Source: Flavisolibacter tropicus (lineage in GTDB: Bacteria; Bacteroidota; Bacteroidia; Chitinophagales; Chitinophagaceae). Taken from it: a stretch of DNA of 64,000 nt. The notes below the pieces were generated by a model. It worked only from the letters and a program-made list of their open reading frames with translations. It was not told the DNA's origin and ran no database searches. Where the stretch lies: positions 5,349,501-5,413,500 of the forward strand of contig NZ_CP011390.1 of the NCBI RefSeq assembly GCF_001644645.1. The letters run 5' to 3'. Each line of letters opens with the position of its first letter. Position 1 is the first letter of the stretch. Both the position numbers and the translations under genes were made by a program. Shown one piece after another: positions 1 to 8,715 of this stretch.

Positions 1-1356
1 GTTCGTGGTGGTACAGGTATCTTCACTGGTCGCGTACCATTTGTATGGATCGTAGGTCAGTCTGGTAACTCTGGTATGTTGCAATTAAACCAACAATATT
101 CAGGAGCTTCAGTACCGGGTGCATTCAATCCAAACATTGGAGCTTACCGCCCAGATGTAGTTCCTAAGCCTGGTACATTGATACCAAGTCAGGTTACTAC
201 TTTTGATAAAGACTTTACACTTCCTCAACAGTGGAAGACTAGCTTAGCTGTAGATTCTCGTTTGCCTGGTGGTATCATTGGTTCTTTGGAAATGATTTAT
301 TCAAAAGACATCAATGTGTTGTACTCCAAAAACGTGAACCTGGTAAATCCTGCTCCGCTTAACGTAGCTGGATACCCAGATAATCGTTTAATTTACCCAG
401 ACGCAAACAACCAGAAGTTCATTAATAACATCACTTCTAGTGGCGTTCCACAAGCTGGCGCAACAGGAGCTTATAATGTTATTGTTACAAGTAATGAGAA
501 TAAAGGTTACTATGCTTCTGCAACAATTAGATTGGAAAAGCAATTTAACCGTGCTTTCTTCGCTTCAGTAGCGTATACACATACACAAGCCGGCAACCTA
601 TATGATGGTAATGGTGATCAGCCTTACAATACTTGGAGCTTGATCAATTCAGTAAACGGTGCTAACATTCCTACATTAGATGTTGCTAGCTATACTGTTC
701 CTAACCGTATTATTGCTTCTTTCTCTTATCGTAAGGAGTATCTGAAACACTTAGGTACAACCGTTTCATTGTTCTATGAAGGAGCTCACCAGGGTCGCTT
801 CTCATATCTTTACAACAGTGACCTGAATCGTGATGGTTCAAACAATGATCTGCTTTACATTCCACGTAATGCATCCGAGATTACGTTTGTACCTCTTACT
901 ATCGGTTCTGGTGCTTCTGCTAAAACCTATACAGCTCAAGAACAATCAGACTTATTCTTTAAGTATATCGAACAAGATGATTACCTGAAAAGCCGTAAAG
1001 GTCAATACGCTGAACGTAATGGTGCATTACTGCCTTGGCGTAACCAGTTTGATGTTAAAATCCTGCAAGATGTATTCACTAACCTAGGTGGTAAAAAGAA
1101 TACTATTCAGCTTAGCTTGGATATCTTCAACGCTGCTAACTTGTTGAATAGCCGTTGGGGCCAGACTCAAACTACTAACGCTGCGTCTTTGTTGACGGTT
1201 ACCAATACTTCATCACTGACTCCAGGTGGTACTACAAAACCAACTTTCCGTTTGGCTGTAGATCGTAACAATCCTGTAACAGAAACGTTCCGCGATAACG
1301 CAAACCTTTCTTCTACTTATTACATGCAGTTTGGTATCCGTTATATCTTTAACTAA
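1..1356 (+). CDS. Oar-like TonB-dependent outer membrane receptor, C-terminal part
   Basis: The frame is open from base 1, so the gene starts before the window; the first visible residues read VRGGTGIFTG. About 450 residues remain. They are rich in Tyr, Asn, Gly and Ser with alternating hydrophobic residues, as in an outer membrane beta-barrel, and end in an aromatic terminus (IRYIFN) typical of BamA-recognised barrels. Phrases such as QQWKTSLAVD and LGGKKNTIQLSLDIFN are characteristic of the large Oar-type receptors of Bacteroidota that carry a carboxypeptidase-regulatory-like domain at the missing N-terminus. It probably imports or binds a large ligand with TonB energy; the substrate cannot be told. 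A strong hairpin terminator follows. Confidence 0.85.
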   Translation, partial: VRGGTGIFTGRVPFVWIVGQSGNSGMLQLNQQYSGASVPGAFNPNIGAYRPDVVPKPGTLIPSQVTTFDKDFTLPQQWKTSLAVDSRLPGGIIGSLEMIYSKDINVLYSKNVNLVNPAPLNVAGYPDNRLIYPDANNQKFINNITSSGVPQAGATGAYNVIVTSNENKGYYASATIRLEKQFNRAFFASVAYTHTQAGNLYDGNGDQPYNTWSLINSVNGANIPTLDVASYTVPNRIIASFSYRKEYLKHLGTTVSLFYEGAHQGRFSYLYNSDLNRDGSNNDLLYIPRNASEITFVPLTIGSGASAKTYTAQEQSDLFFKYIEQDDYLKSRKGQYAERNGALLPWRNQFDVKILQDVFTNLGGKKNTIQLSLDIFNAANLLNSRWGQTQTTNAASLLTVTNTSSLTPGGTTKPTFRLAVDRNNPVTETFRDNANLSSTYYMQFGIRYIFN

Positions 1357-1381
1357 TAGGATATAATTCCAAACTTCTAAT

Positions 1382-1411
1382 AAAAAAGGCTGTCTTTAGA
1401 CAGCCTTTTTT
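1382..1411. terminator. intrinsic terminator, bidirectional
   Basis: A perfect 13-bp stem (left arm 1382-1394, right arm 1399-1411) with a four-base loop and A/T tracts on both sides. It sits between the receptor gene ending at 1356 and the convergent esterase gene ending at 1460, so it can serve both. Confidence 0.85.
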
Positions 1412-1459
1412 ATTTATTAACTAATGAGGTAAAAATGAATACTATCGGATATAAAATGC

Positions 1460-2308
1460 TTAGCAACTTTCTGCTGGCGAAGAAGTAGGGAAACGCGAAG
1501 CTTTATTCCCCCATCCCCATTCAAGAAATGCCGGCAGGGCCCTTGCCCATGTTTCCACATCGTGCCGTCCATCTTCATAATTGATATAGTGAATATCTTT
1601 ATCGGTATAGCCCTTCTTTTTCAATTCTTCTATTAGACCTAGCGTATCATCTATTGAATCAATGATCCCATTATTATTCCGATCGGCTGTTTCATCTTGT
1701 GAGCCCGTTGTGAAATAGAAGCGCTGACCTGCATGGTACTTACCCATGCGAACCTGTTGATGCATAATGCGATCTGTATCTTCATTATACCCTTGGTCCA
1801 GATCTTTAGACCGCCACCAAAGTGATCCAGAAAACACTCCAGCAATTGAAAATAGTTGCGGATAATTCCAAACCATATCTATTGCGGCTAAGCCGCCTAA
1901 CGAAAAACCTGCATAGGCCATATCCAGATTCCCTTGCAAGTGATAGGTTTCTTTTAAAAGTGGTAATAATTCAAACAGCACAAATTGCGCATGTAATTCA
2001 GCCTTAGCACCTCTTTGCATAAAGTCTAATACTTTGGCGGTGCCATATTCCATTCGGCGGTCTTCTCCTGCATGGATACCTATACAAAAAAGAGGATGAA
2101 TGACGCCATTGATAAGCAACTCATTTAATAAAGGAGCAAATGGCATTTTGGGCAGATCCTGCCCGTCGTTGATTAACAATAACGACAACTTATCATTAGG
2201 TGAAAAAGTTGTAGGCCGGTATATATCAATAGTCACATCCCTTTGCAAAAACTGGGAAGGCACGGTTATTTGTTCTACTACCAACGCCGCTAATTCTTTA
2301 CACTGCAT
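1460..2308 (-). CDS. esterase of the Fes/esterase D alpha/beta-hydrolase family
   Basis: A putative serine esterase. It shows the nucleophile elbow GFSLGG in mid-protein, an early LLINDGQDL strand-turn segment, and a C-terminal DGRHDVETW segment that would supply the catalytic histidine. This is the order of the PF00756 family (enterochelin esterase and esterase D types). No signal peptide is visible, so it is probably cytoplasmic. The frame is open to an earlier ATG at 2380, adding 24 residues. I prefer the ATG at 2308 because family members usually begin about 15 residues before the first conserved strand (TVPSQFL). The ester substrate is unknown. Confidence 0.8.
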   Translation of the reverse strand: MQCKELAALVVEQITVPSQFLQRDVTIDIYRPTTFSPNDKLSLLLINDGQDLPKMPFAPLLNELLINGVIHPLFCIGIHAGEDRRMEYGTAKVLDFMQRGAKAELHAQFVLFELLPLLKETYHLQGNLDMAYAGFSLGGLAAIDMVWNYPQLFSIAGVFSGSLWWRSKDLDQGYNEDTDRIMHQQVRMGKYHAGQRFYFTTGSQDETADRNNNGIIDSIDDTLGLIEELKKKGYTDKDIHYINYEDGRHDVETWARALPAFLEWGWGNKASRFPTSSPAESC

Positions 2309-2448
2309 ATACTCAAAAATACTATTTCCCAATAAGGCAAAATGTGAAAGATGAGTAGGGGCGCAGGTTGTAATAAGCAATAGTTAGTAGCTGTAGGTTC
2401 AGGTAAACGCTGAAAAGATCTAAAATGGGTATTCAGCTTTTAGAATAA

Positions 2449-2481
2449 AAAAAGGGAGTAAAAGAACGCTTTACTCCCTTT
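2449..2481 (-). terminator. intrinsic terminator of the beta-barrel gene
   Basis: A perfect 12-bp stem (2451-2462 with 2470-2481) and a seven-base loop. On the minus strand it lies 21 bases past the stop at 2502 and is followed by a short T tract. Confidence 0.8.
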
Positions 2482-2501
2482 AAAAAATTAGTTATAGCTA
2501 T

Positions 2502-3188
2502 CTATTTAGCATCTAAGGCTCTAGTATCAAATACATTCGGGTTTTTTCTGCCAAAATAGAATCCAAGGGAAAGGCCTAAAGCGCGATGCTTGGCATCTGG
2601 GCCAAAATCATTGTTATTCACACTGCCAAGTCCATGATCATAATGCCCAAATATGAAAAAGCCGCCTTGGCTTTCATAACCAAATTGAAGTATCGCATTT
2701 GTAGTAATTGGGCTATAGTACTCCGAGCCGAATTTCATTTGCCGGCTTTCCGTTTTGCCATCTTTGAATATCAAGTCCTCTTTGCCTTTCACTACAACAT
2801 CAACACCGGGCCCAAAACGTACAAACAAGTGTGATGGTTCTTTGGATAGGTCTATCTGAAAGAGAGGGGCAATATTTATAGTATGAAAGGTCAGGTCGTT
2901 GTTGACTACATTGTAGCCAGGAATCACTGCTGAATCTGTCAGCTGCACTTTAAAGCCCCGTAGATTATACGAAATGGTAGGGGCGAAAAAGAGCTGGTTA
3001 TCGAAAGGAACTTTCATAGAAATGGCGAATTGGGCACCAACCTTGCCTTCTGTTGATTGTTTTTTATCGCGTACTTTATAGGATGCCGTTGTCGATTGAA
3101 CACCACCTGAAAGACCAATCTTGTTTTGAGAAAATCCAGGAAGACAATAAAGTATACCAAATGTGATTAAGGGTAAAATCTTATTCAT
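2502..3188 (-). CDS. small outer membrane beta-barrel protein (PorT-like fold)
   Basis: 228 residues with a clear N-terminal signal peptide (about residues 1-20, ending GFSQ). The rest alternates polar and hydrophobic residues in short strands (KIGLSGGVQS, FFAPTISYNLRGF, LFVRFGPGVDV), with a final ALGLSLGFYFG strand. This is the usual pattern of small Bacteroidota barrel proteins annotated as PorT-family or outer membrane beta-barrel proteins. The sequence shows no specific ligand or role. Its own terminator lies just downstream, so it is likely transcribed alone. Confidence 0.7.
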   Translation of the reverse strand: MNKILPLITFGILYCLPGFSQNKIGLSGGVQSTTASYKVRDKKQSTEGKVGAQFAISMKVPFDNQLFFAPTISYNLRGFKVQLTDSAVIPGYNVVNNDLTFHTINIAPLFQIDLSKEPSHLFVRFGPGVDVVVKGKEDLIFKDGKTESRQMKFGSEYYSPITTNAILQFGYESQGGFFIFGHYDHGLGSVNNNDFGPDAKHRALGLSLGFYFGRKNPNVFDTRALDAK

Positions 3189-3237
3189 AGCTACCGATTA
3201 CCTAATAAATATATAGGTTAGAATTTGTTTTTTTTAG

Positions 3238-3750
3238 TCAATTGAGAATTAAATTCTTTGGATCCCCTTTAGGAATCGAAAGCGTTTGCCAGTTATTATT
3301 TAAGAGCCATTTGCCAAGGAAAACGATTTGGCCAATATGATAACTATAGTGTCCCAGTTGGCGATTAATCGCATCAACTACTGTTAATGACTCTGTGCGT
3401 ATGGCTATTTTCTGTGTAAGTTGATCTGTCGTTAAAGATGCCAGCGTATCTAATACTAATTGCCAGGCTTCTTCCCACATAAGTAAAAGTCTTTCCCTGG
3501 AAAGATCATGTCGTTCAAACTCCTCATCTCTGTTGCGCCAGAGTTTTTCCCCATCCTCTGTTAAAAAGTTGGTCCACCTACTCAACATATTGCCATGTAA
3601 ATGTTGAATGATCATGGCAATGTTGTTAGATGCTTCATTAGGCTGCCAATTCAATTGTTCTTCATCTAATTGAGCAAAGGTTTTATCACCCAGAGCTTTA
3701 CACTCTTTGAAGCGCTTTATACAACTGTCTAAATAATCTTGTTCAATCAT
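3238..3750 (-). CDS. DinB-like DUF1572 family protein
   Basis: A 170-residue all-alpha protein of the DinB/YfiT four-helix-bundle superfamily, DUF1572 branch. The putative metal-binding histidines are in IIQHLHGN near residue 50 and in QLGHYSYHIGQI near residue 135; the latter is the family hallmark. Relatives include bacillithiol-dependent and other thiol transferases, but the function of the DUF1572 branch is not established. The gene lies 16 bases downstream of the gamma-glutamyltransferase gene on the same strand, so the two are probably co-transcribed. A shared thiol theme is possible but is only inference. Confidence 0.8.
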   Translation of the reverse strand: MIEQDYLDSCIKRFKECKALGDKTFAQLDEEQLNWQPNEASNNIAMIIQHLHGNMLSRWTNFLTEDGEKLWRNRDEEFERHDLSRERLLLMWEEAWQLVLDTLASLTTDQLTQKIAIRTESLTVVDAINRQLGHYSYHIGQIVFLGKWLLNNNWQTLSIPKGDPKNLILN

Positions 3751-3766
3751 AAAGAGTTAGTCAGGC

Positions 3767-5482
3767 TTAAAAACCTTCTGCAGCATCATCACCACGACTA
3801 TCCGCTACGGCTTCAAATTTACCATCATTTCTGACTTTAATAACCTCTGTTCGACCAATGGCTCCTCGTTCATTGAGTTTATACCCCATTTTTTGTAAGG
3901 CTTCTCTCACAGGATAAGGAAAGCCTTTTTCAATCTCTATCTGGTCAGGCAACCACTGATGATGGAATTTCGGTTTGTTTACGGCATCTTCTGTACTCAA
4001 TCCAAAATCAATCACATTTACAATTGTTTGAAACACAGAAGTAGGTATGGTAGTTCCACCGGGGGTACCTACTACTAAAAACGGTTTACCATCTTTCAAA
4101 ACAAGTGTTGGTGTCATTGAGCTGAGCATCCGTTTGCCGGGAGCTATGGCGTTTGCTTCACCACCTACCGCACCATACATATTGGGTACACCTGGCTTTA
4201 CACTGAAATCATCCATTTCGTCATTTAGTAAGAAGCCTGCACCACCTACTACAGTTTTACTGCCATATGAATCATTTAAAGTAGTAGTTATAGAAACAGC
4301 GTTACCTTCTGCATCTATCACACTAAGATGTGTCGTTTCTTCGCTTTCTTTAGCAGGTATTTCTCCAGGTTGTACTGCTTCACTGCTACCCGCTTTATCG
4401 GGCATATAATCCTGCATTCTATTTTTCAGGTAAGACTCACTAACAAGTGTTGAAACAGGTACTTTAAAATAGTCTGCATCTCCCATAAAACGAGCTCTGT
4501 CAGCATAGGCCCTGCGCTCCACTTCAGTCATTAATTGTACGGCTTGTGGAGACAGAAAACCATACGATGCCAATGGCTTTTCTTCAAGCATTTTCAACAT
4601 TTGGTTTATTAGCACCCCTCCACTACTGGGCATTGGCATAGATACAATGGTGTAGCCCTTATAGTTAAACTGGTGTGGTGTACGCCATTTTGCTTTGTAG
4701 TTCTTAAGATCGGCATAATCAATTATACCACCGCCACGTTTCATTTCATCCACAATCAGGCGAGCTGTCTCTCCTTCATAAAAGCCAGCCGCACCATTAT
4801 CTCTTATGCGCTTTAAGGTATTCGCTAGATCTTTTTGAATCAGCGTGTCTCCCGTAACCCATGGAGCTGTTTTCTGAAATGCTGTTGTGGTAGTATTATA
4901 TTTCCGGAGTTCTTCCTGCAAGCTGTTTAGCGAACGGGCCTCTCTTTCCGAAATAACAAATCCTTTCTCTGCTAAATCAATCGCAGGCTGGATCAGCTTT
5001 TTCAGTGGCAACTTGGCATATTTTAAACTCTCCACTAAACCCGCAATGGTGCCTGGAACACCACTGGATAAATGTCCTTTTACGCTTTTATTGGGGATCA
5101 CATTGCCTTGTGGGTCTAAGTACATGTCTCGATGGGCTGACGCAGGCGCCATTTCTCTGTAATCCAGACTTACGGTTGAGCCATCTGCCAGCCGGGCTAC
5201 CAAAAAACCGCCACCGCCAATATTACCGGCTGCAGGGTATACAACAGCCAAAGCAAGCTGAGTAGCAATTGCTGCGTCTATGGCATTCCCTCCTTGTTTC
5301 ATGATCATAATACCTACTTTACTGGCCAAAGGGTGTGCAGAGGCTACGGCTCCCTTTTCTGCTTCTACCTTTTTATTGATCGTGTATTGATAAGGGTTAA
5401 CATGACCAAGACTGCTTTTTTTAGGAGACGTACAAGCTGTAATTATAGATCCGGTGAGGAAAATGATAGATGCAACTCGCAT
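3767..5482 (-). CDS. ggt: gamma-glutamyltransferase, lipoprotein
   Basis: 571 residues, full length for the family. It cleaves the gamma-glutamyl bond of glutathione and related compounds, transferring the glutamyl group to water or to amino acids. A lipoprotein signal ends at Cys17 (GSIITAC), so the enzyme should be anchored in an envelope membrane. The autoprocessing site is TTHLS, with Thr383 as the predicted nucleophile of the small subunit. Glycine-rich conserved stretches GGNAIDAA, NIGGGGF, PSSGG and GTPGGTTIP are all present. It is followed closely by the DUF1572 gene. No sign of decay. Confidence 0.93.
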   Translation of the reverse strand: MRVASIIFLTGSIITACTSPKKSSLGHVNPYQYTINKKVEAEKGAVASAHPLASKVGIMIMKQGGNAIDAAIATQLALAVVYPAAGNIGGGGFLVARLADGSTVSLDYREMAPASAHRDMYLDPQGNVIPNKSVKGHLSSGVPGTIAGLVESLKYAKLPLKKLIQPAIDLAEKGFVISEREARSLNSLQEELRKYNTTTTAFQKTAPWVTGDTLIQKDLANTLKRIRDNGAAGFYEGETARLIVDEMKRGGGIIDYADLKNYKAKWRTPHQFNYKGYTIVSMPMPSSGGVLINQMLKMLEEKPLASYGFLSPQAVQLMTEVERRAYADRARFMGDADYFKVPVSTLVSESYLKNRMQDYMPDKAGSSEAVQPGEIPAKESEETTHLSVIDAEGNAVSITTTLNDSYGSKTVVGGAGFLLNDEMDDFSVKPGVPNMYGAVGGEANAIAPGKRMLSSMTPTLVLKDGKPFLVVGTPGGTTIPTSVFQTIVNVIDFGLSTEDAVNKPKFHHQWLPDQIEIEKGFPYPVREALQKMGYKLNERGAIGRTEVIKVRNDGKFEAVADSRGDDAAEGF

Positions 5483-5656
5483 ATGATTATTTGATTGGGC
5501 GTCAAGTTAATGAATCGGTTTTGTATTACCATTAATCATATTTGTAGGAAGGCCTATGTTAAATACAGACTTATTTTGGTAATTTCAGCAAGAGCTAACT
5601 CCAATCTCCCCACGAAGGACTTCCGAACCCCGATTTTTTAAATTTAAAAACGGTTT

Positions 5657-8497
5657 ATGAAGTCTATCTACTCAACTTTTTCCCGCCTGTTTATGCTGCT
5701 TTTTCTGGTTTTGGGCGTAAGTAGTATTTACGCACAACATGCAAGAATAAGCGGACAAGTAAAGGATCCATCAGGAGCGCCATTGCAAGGTGCTACTGTT
5801 CAACTAAAAGGTACCAAAATTGGTACGGTATCCGATGTCAATGGGGCCTATACACTTTCTGCAGCCCCTGGAAAATATACCCTTACTACTTCTTTTGTAG
5901 GTTTTTCTACACAGGAAATTGAAATTACCCTTGGTCAGAACGGCTTAACGCAGGATGTAGCATTGGTCAACACCGGGGACTTAAGTACGGTAACCGTTGT
6001 GGGATCCCGCAATGTTTCACGAACACGGATAGAAACGCCTGTGCCTGTTGACGTTATTCCGATTGCGCAAGTGGTAAATGATGTGGGACAGGTGGACTTG
6101 AACCAGATCATCAATTTTGTGGCGCCTTCTTTCCAGTCGGCCAGGCAAACCATTGCCGATGGTACGGACCATGTGGATCCGGGTCAATTAAGAGGCTTAG
6201 GACCCGATCAGGTATTAGTTTTAATAAATGGCAAGCGTCGCCATCAATCGGCTTTGGTAAATGTAAATGGTACGGTGAATCGCGGAACTGTTGGTACCGA
6301 CATGAGCGCCATTCCAGCCACAGCCATTGAAAGGATCGAGATTTTGCGAGATGGAGCATCTGCGCAATATGGCTCAGATGCCATCGCCGGTGTGATAAAT
6401 ATCGTGCTGAAGAAAAGAACAGGTCTGTTGGAGGCAAATGCTAGTTACGGAATGTATAGTACCAGCTATGACAAAAACTTTCCTCTTTATAAATTAACCA
6501 ACAAAGCCGACGATCCTTCCGTTCATGTGACGGATGGTGAAACCTTTCAAGGATCGCTTGGCTATGGATTCTCCTTAGGTAAAGGATATTTAAATATTAC
6601 CGGCGAGTATATACGGCGAGAGCCAACTAATAGGACCGGCACCTATACAGGACCTGTATATCCAAACGTCAATGGTGTAAACAAGGATGATTCCATTATG
6701 GCAGCCCGGGGGCTGAACCGGGATTTTTTTGATATGCGTATCGGCAACTCTAAAATGAATGCCGGTGGCGCCTTTTACAATTTTGCCTATCCGGTGAGTG
6801 GTAAAACCGAGATCTATTTATTTGGAGGATATACCCGAAAAGATGGTACTGGGGCGGGCTTTTACCGGTATCCAAGTGGCATACCTACCAATGCTACTAT
6901 ATATGCTAGCCAAGCCTTTGCCCTATATCCAAATGGATTTTTGCCACGTATCAATTCTGAAATTACTGATTTCTCTACAGCTGTTGGAGTGCGTACCAAG
7001 CTAGGGCAATGGAACATGGATATCAGTAATACTTTTGGTCTTAACCGCTTTAATTTTATAATTGACAATTCAGTAAACTATACACAGTTTGCCATACCAG
7101 GCAATAAACAAACAAAGTTTGATGCCGGTGGTCTTAAATTCTGGCAGAACACTGCAAATCTTGATCTGTCAAAGAAATACGATGTGTTAGCTGGGCTGAA
7201 TGTGGCTGCAGGGCTGGAATACCGCATAGACGCCTTTGGGATCAACAGTGGGGAAGAGGCTTCCTATAAAAATTATGATGTGAGTTCCAAAGCAGTAGCT
7301 GGCGCACAGGTGTTTGCTGGCTTTGTCAATTCAATAGGGGATGACAAAACAAGAAACGCAAAAGCTGTTTATTTAGATTTAGAGCAGGATTTTACCAATA
7401 AATTTCTGCTTACGGGTGCCTTGCGGTTTGAGGACTATAGCGATTTTGGTTCTACATTGAATTACAAATTAGCAGCCCGTTATAAATTCAGTGAGCAGTT
7501 TAATTTGCGGGCTTCTACTAGTTCTGGCTTTAGAGCGCCTTCTATGCAACAGCGGTTCTATGCCAAAACCAACACGCTGTTTGTGTCACAGGGAGGAACA
7601 TTAGTGCCTGTTGAGAGTGGAACATTTACTAATGAAAGTGAAGCTGCCAAAATTCTAGGTATTCCTGAACTAAAGGAAGAAACAAGTCAGAACTATTCAG
7701 TTGGCTTAACCACACGGCCATTTACCGGATTCGAGCTAACGGTTGATGCATACCAGATCAATATTGATAACCGCATTGTGCTTACCAACAATTTCACAGG
7801 TGGTAACGATCCATTATTGCAAGCGGAATTGGATAAAGCAGGGGCGGGTGCTGCAAATTTCTTTACCAATGCCATAGACACTCGATCCAAAGGTTTAGAA
7901 GCAGTACTGACCTATAATACCAGCATTGCTAGAAAACATGCGTTGCGTACTGTTTTTGCGGCTACATTTATTGATAATGAAGTCAAAAAAGGACCAGATG
8001 GGAAACCCATTATACATGCAACCGACATCCTGATCAATAGCGGCCAAATAGGTAATTATTTCAACCGGGAAGATCAAAGCCGTATTGAGGTGGCCAATCC
8101 TAAAAATAAATTTAGCCTCATGTTTAATTACAAATACAATAAGTTGGGCGCTATGTTACGGTTTGTTCGTTTTGGCAAAGTGGAATATTTGGATCCTACA
8201 ATTAACCCAGATAGCGCACATAAGTTTCCTATTAATGCATTTACAGGGCAACGAGAAACCTTAGACCAGACGTTTTCAGAAAAAACAGTCACCGACCTTT
8301 CTTTATCTTACGACATTACCAGCTATTTAGGTTTTACAATTGGTGCTAATAACCTGTTTAATGTCTACCAGGATAAACATACGCATTCTGGTAATGTTAG
8401 CCTGGGTCGGTTTATATATAGCCGAAGAGTACAGCAAATGGGTTTTAATGGTGCTTATTATTTTGCCAGGTTGCGACTTTCATTACCGACCAAGTAA
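5657..8497 (+). CDS. TonB-dependent receptor with carboxypeptidase-regulatory-like N-terminal domain
   Basis: 946 residues: signal peptide 1-26 (ending SIYAQ), a carboxypeptidase-regulatory-like beta-sandwich at about 30-105, a TonB-box-like TVTVVGSRN near 112, a plug domain to about 255 (with RGLGPDQVLVLINGKRRH and ERIEILRDGASAQYGSDAIAGVINI), and then a 22-strand-type barrel to the C-terminus. No SusD partner follows, so it resembles siderophore or vitamin-type receptors rather than SusC. The preceding gene is divergent, and 174 bases separate them, leaving room for its promoter. The ligand is unknown. Confidence 0.9.
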   Translation: MKSIYSTFSRLFMLLFLVLGVSSIYAQHARISGQVKDPSGAPLQGATVQLKGTKIGTVSDVNGAYTLSAAPGKYTLTTSFVGFSTQEIEITLGQNGLTQDVALVNTGDLSTVTVVGSRNVSRTRIETPVPVDVIPIAQVVNDVGQVDLNQIINFVAPSFQSARQTIADGTDHVDPGQLRGLGPDQVLVLINGKRRHQSALVNVNGTVNRGTVGTDMSAIPATAIERIEILRDGASAQYGSDAIAGVINIVLKKRTGLLEANASYGMYSTSYDKNFPLYKLTNKADDPSVHVTDGETFQGSLGYGFSLGKGYLNITGEYIRREPTNRTGTYTGPVYPNVNGVNKDDSIMAARGLNRDFFDMRIGNSKMNAGGAFYNFAYPVSGKTEIYLFGGYTRKDGTGAGFYRYPSGIPTNATIYASQAFALYPNGFLPRINSEITDFSTAVGVRTKLGQWNMDISNTFGLNRFNFIIDNSVNYTQFAIPGNKQTKFDAGGLKFWQNTANLDLSKKYDVLAGLNVAAGLEYRIDAFGINSGEEASYKNYDVSSKAVAGAQVFAGFVNSIGDDKTRNAKAVYLDLEQDFTNKFLLTGALRFEDYSDFGSTLNYKLAARYKFSEQFNLRASTSSGFRAPSMQQRFYAKTNTLFVSQGGTLVPVESGTFTNESEAAKILGIPELKEETSQNYSVGLTTRPFTGFELTVDAYQINIDNRIVLTNNFTGGNDPLLQAELDKAGAGAANFFTNAIDTRSKGLEAVLTYNTSIARKHALRTVFAATFIDNEVKKGPDGKPIIHATDILINSGQIGNYFNREDQSRIEVANPKNKFSLMFNYKYNKLGAMLRFVRFGKVEYLDPTINPDSAHKFPINAFTGQRETLDQTFSEKTVTDLSLSYDITSYLGFTIGANNLFNVYQDKHTHSGNVSLGRFIYSRRVQQMGFNGAYYFARLRLSLPTK

Positions 8498-8632
8498 ACC
8501 CTGTTCTGTGAATTATTTGAACACTGCAAATTAATATCTTTACGTACATCGGTAAACGGTATTGTTTTACTTTCATATACTAATGAACTGTTGCTATGTA
8601 GTCGATTAACCTAAACCTTCTGATGGCAACGA

Positions 8633-8667
8633 CCCTGTTTCTTAGCTTGCTAAGAACAGGGTTTTTT
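8633..8667 (+). terminator. intrinsic terminator
   Basis: A 13-bp stem with one bulged T (8633-8646 with 8649-8661) followed by six T residues. It lies 135 bases after the receptor stop and just before the M14 peptidase gene. Confidence 0.8.
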
Positions 8668-8715
8668 ATTGTTGTGATTTGTTCGTTGCTTAAATTGCTC
8701 TTTTAATTAACTCGT

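Noticed and set aside
5521..5656. Promoter of the TonB receptor gene
   Set aside because: TTTG and TATTTTG words are present but their spacing (about 27 bases) is too long for the Bacteroidota consensus.
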